Positions 62,558 to 64,000 of a stretch of DNA of 64,000 bases are shown one piece after another. Made by a program: the position numbers and the translations under genes. Source of the stretch: Lachnospiraceae bacterium (lineage in GTDB: Bacteria; Bacillota; Clostridia; Lachnospirales; Lachnospiraceae); NCBI GenBank assembly GCA_902363825.1, contig CABJBK010000001.1:124001-188000 (forward strand), given 5' to 3'. Position 1 is the stretch's first letter, and each line of letters begins with the position of its first letter. A model generated the notes under the pieces. The model ran no database searches and was not told the origin of the DNA. It saw only the letters and a list, made by a program, of their open reading frames with translations.

Positions 62558-64000
62558 ATGAAACGTTTGGTCGTAGGAATACTGGCACATGTAGATGCCG
62601 GGAAAACAACGCTGTCAGAGGGGATGCTCTATACGGGCGGGAGCATCCGCAAAGTGGGAAGAGTAGATAACGGAGATGCCTTTTTGGATACCTATGCGCT
62701 GGAAAAAAAGCGCGGGATCACGATCTTTTCCAAACAGGCGCTCTTAAAGATGGAAGATCTCAGTATCACGCTTTTGGATACACCGGGGCATGTGGATTTT
62801 TCCGCGGAAATGGAGCGCACGCTTCAGGTGCTCGATTATGCCATTCTTGTGATAAGCGGCGCGGACGGAGTACAGGGGCATACGCAGACACTCTTTCGTC
62901 TGCTGCAAAAATACCGGATCCCGGTCTTTTTGTTTATCAATAAAATGGATCAGCCGGGAACGGATCGTGAAGCGCGCATGGAGGAACTAAAGGACTGCTT
63001 TGGGGATGGCTGTGTGGACTTTACGGACGATCAGAGTGAAGCTTTTTTTGAAAATATCGCGATGTGCGAGGAAACTGCGCTGGATGAATTTTTAGTGGAG
63101 AACCGGGTATCCGAGGAGAAGATCTGCGCGATGATCGCGCGGCGGAAGGTATTTCCGTGTTTCTTTGGTTCCGCCTTGAAGTTAGAGGGCGTGCAGGAGT
63201 TTTTGGATGGCATAAGAAAATACGCGTGTGTGCCGGAGTCCCCGGAGGACTTTGGCGCGCGCGTTTTTAAGATCATGCGGGACGAGACGGGAAAACGGCT
63301 TACGTTTTTAAAAGTGACCGGAGGAAGCCTTCCGGTGAAGACTGTGTTCCCGGAACTTGAGGAAAAGGCAGATCAGATCCGTATTTATTCCGGCGACCGG
63401 TACGAGACGGTGGATGAGGCCAAGGCTGGAATGGTCTGTGCAGTGACCGGGCTCACAAAAACCGTGCCGGGAATGGGACTTGGAACACAAAAAGGAAAGA
63501 TCGTGCCGGTCTTAGAGCCGGTGCTGACGTACCGGCTGATCCTGCCGGAGAAAGTGGACGCGGCGGTCATGCTGAAAAAACTGCGGCTGCTCGAGGAGGA
63601 AGAACCGGAGTTACATGTGGGATGGAATGAAAAGACAAAGGACATCCTCATAAAAGTTATGGGGGAGGTGCAGATCGAGGTCTTAAAAACGAGGATCGAG
63701 GAACGCTTTGGGGTGTCGGTCGATTTTGGCACCGGACATATCGTGTACCGTGAGACGATCGCGGATACCGTGGAGGGTGTGGGACATTTTGAGCCGTTAC
63801 GCCATTACGCGGAGGTGCATCTGCGCCTGGAGCCGGGAGAAGAGGGCAGCGGTCTTTCGTTTTTTACAGAATGCAGTGAAGATATGCTGGCAAAGAACTG
63901 GCAGCGGTTAGTCCTGACACACTTAAAGGAAAAAGAACATGTGGGAGTTCTGACCGGATCCGCGATCACGGATATGAAGATCACGCTGGTCGCGGGACGC
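62558..64000 (+). CDS. TetM/TetO-like translational GTPase (3' end beyond window)
   Basis: The frame is open from ATG 62558 (GGAAGGA upstream) to the last base of the window: 481 codons. G1 is AHVDAGKTT, G2 RGIT, G3 DTPGH, G4 NKMD and G5 FGSAL. Domains II and III follow (TGLTKTVPGMGLG, ELHVGWNEKTKDILIKVMGEVQIEVL), then the start of domain IV (GTGHIVYRETI). The lack of the larger EF-G G' insertion points to the ribosomal-protection (TetM/TetO/TetW) side of the EF-G family rather than FusA. Chromosomal relatives without known resistance are common in gut Clostridia. The true function cannot be told without domain IV tip residues. Confidence 0.85.
   Translation, partial: MKRLVVGILAHVDAGKTTLSEGMLYTGGSIRKVGRVDNGDAFLDTYALEKKRGITIFSKQALLKMEDLSITLLDTPGHVDFSAEMERTLQVLDYAILVISGADGVQGHTQTLFRLLQKYRIPVFLFINKMDQPGTDREARMEELKDCFGDGCVDFTDDQSEAFFENIAMCEETALDEFLVENRVSEEKICAMIARRKVFPCFFGSALKLEGVQEFLDGIRKYACVPESPEDFGARVFKIMRDETGKRLTFLKVTGGSLPVKTVFPELEEKADQIRIYSGDRYETVDEAKAGMVCAVTGLTKTVPGMGLGTQKGKIVPVLEPVLTYRLILPEKVDAAVMLKKLRLLEEEEPELHVGWNEKTKDILIKVMGEVQIEVLKTRIEERFGVSVDFGTGHIVYRETIADTVEGVGHFEPLRHYAEVHLRLEPGEEGSGLSFFTECSEDMLAKNWQRLVLTHLKEKEHVGVLTGSAITDMKITLVAGR

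Noticed and set aside
1..64000. tRNA, rRNA, CRISPR arrays, insertion sequences or phage genes
   Set aside because: No clover-leaf-like short gene, no regular 28-37-base repeats with spacers, and no transposase or integrase motif was found. The only repeats are protein-coding modules and terminator stems.

Overview
The window reads as one long chromosomal stretch of a Gram-positive anaerobe of the Clostridia, most likely a Lachnospiraceae-type gut Firmicute. Reasons: strong AGGAGG-type ribosome sites, sigma-A promoters, a LytR-CpsA-Psr ligase, GBS-Bsp-like and choline-binding-like surface repeats, a GH94 cellobiose phosphorylase under a LacI regulator, an Und-P sugar-phosphate transferase, and no sign of LPS/outer-membrane genes. 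The species assignment is inference. Almost every gene is on the + strand; only the cellobiose phosphorylase is reversed.

Layout. (1) 1-7455: nucleotide-sugar genes (end of rfbF, rfbG, rfbH, an aldolase-like enzyme, a GtrA-like membrane protein, a ThDP enzyme, an NAD-dependent reductase/epimerase). Together they look like a CDP-3,6-dideoxyhexose or branched-chain (yersiniose-like) sugar pathway. (2) 7483-12213: polymer-assembly membrane genes (GT87-like protein, pyruvyl-transferase-like protein, polytopic protein, Wzx flippase). (3) 12213-23054: two giant membrane GT-C-like glycosyltransferases, each carrying a C-terminal trigger-factor-like FKBP plus helical domain, interleaved with a membrane-anchored GLUG-repeat protein, a GtrB/ArnC-like GT2, a HAD phosphatase and an acyltransferase. 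This is the most unusual part of the window. (4) 23162-37604: surface enzymes built from two recurring repeat modules (a DUF5722-like glycosidase, amidase/glucosaminidase, SGNH hydrolase, a laminin-G-like protein), with an AAA/DUF4143 ATPase, a lipoprotein, a large GT2 and a UDP-sugar pyrophosphorylase between them. (5) 37747-50621: a second polysaccharide cluster (GT2s, a Gtr-like three-gene set with an SMR-type flippase, a second Wzx, the WbaP-like initiating transferase, GT4, GT2, LCP ligase). (6) 50719-56112: glmS, htrA, carbamate kinase, GT2. (7) 56213-60053: cellobiose phosphorylase and LacI regulator, divergent, with matching operators. (8) 60229-64000: small membrane genes and the start of a TetM-like translational GTPase.

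How it fits together: GlmS and the UDP-sugar pyrophosphorylase can supply UDP-amino sugars, the rfb set supplies a CDP-sugar, WbaP starts a lipid-linked chain that the GTs extend, two Wzx proteins export, and LCP attaches polymer to peptidoglycan. The secreted repeat proteins plausibly bind or remodel the resulting wall. The GT-C/foldase fusions may decorate surface polymers or proteins with Und-P-linked sugars made by the adjacent GT2. Functions are read from motifs by eye; no database search was possible.
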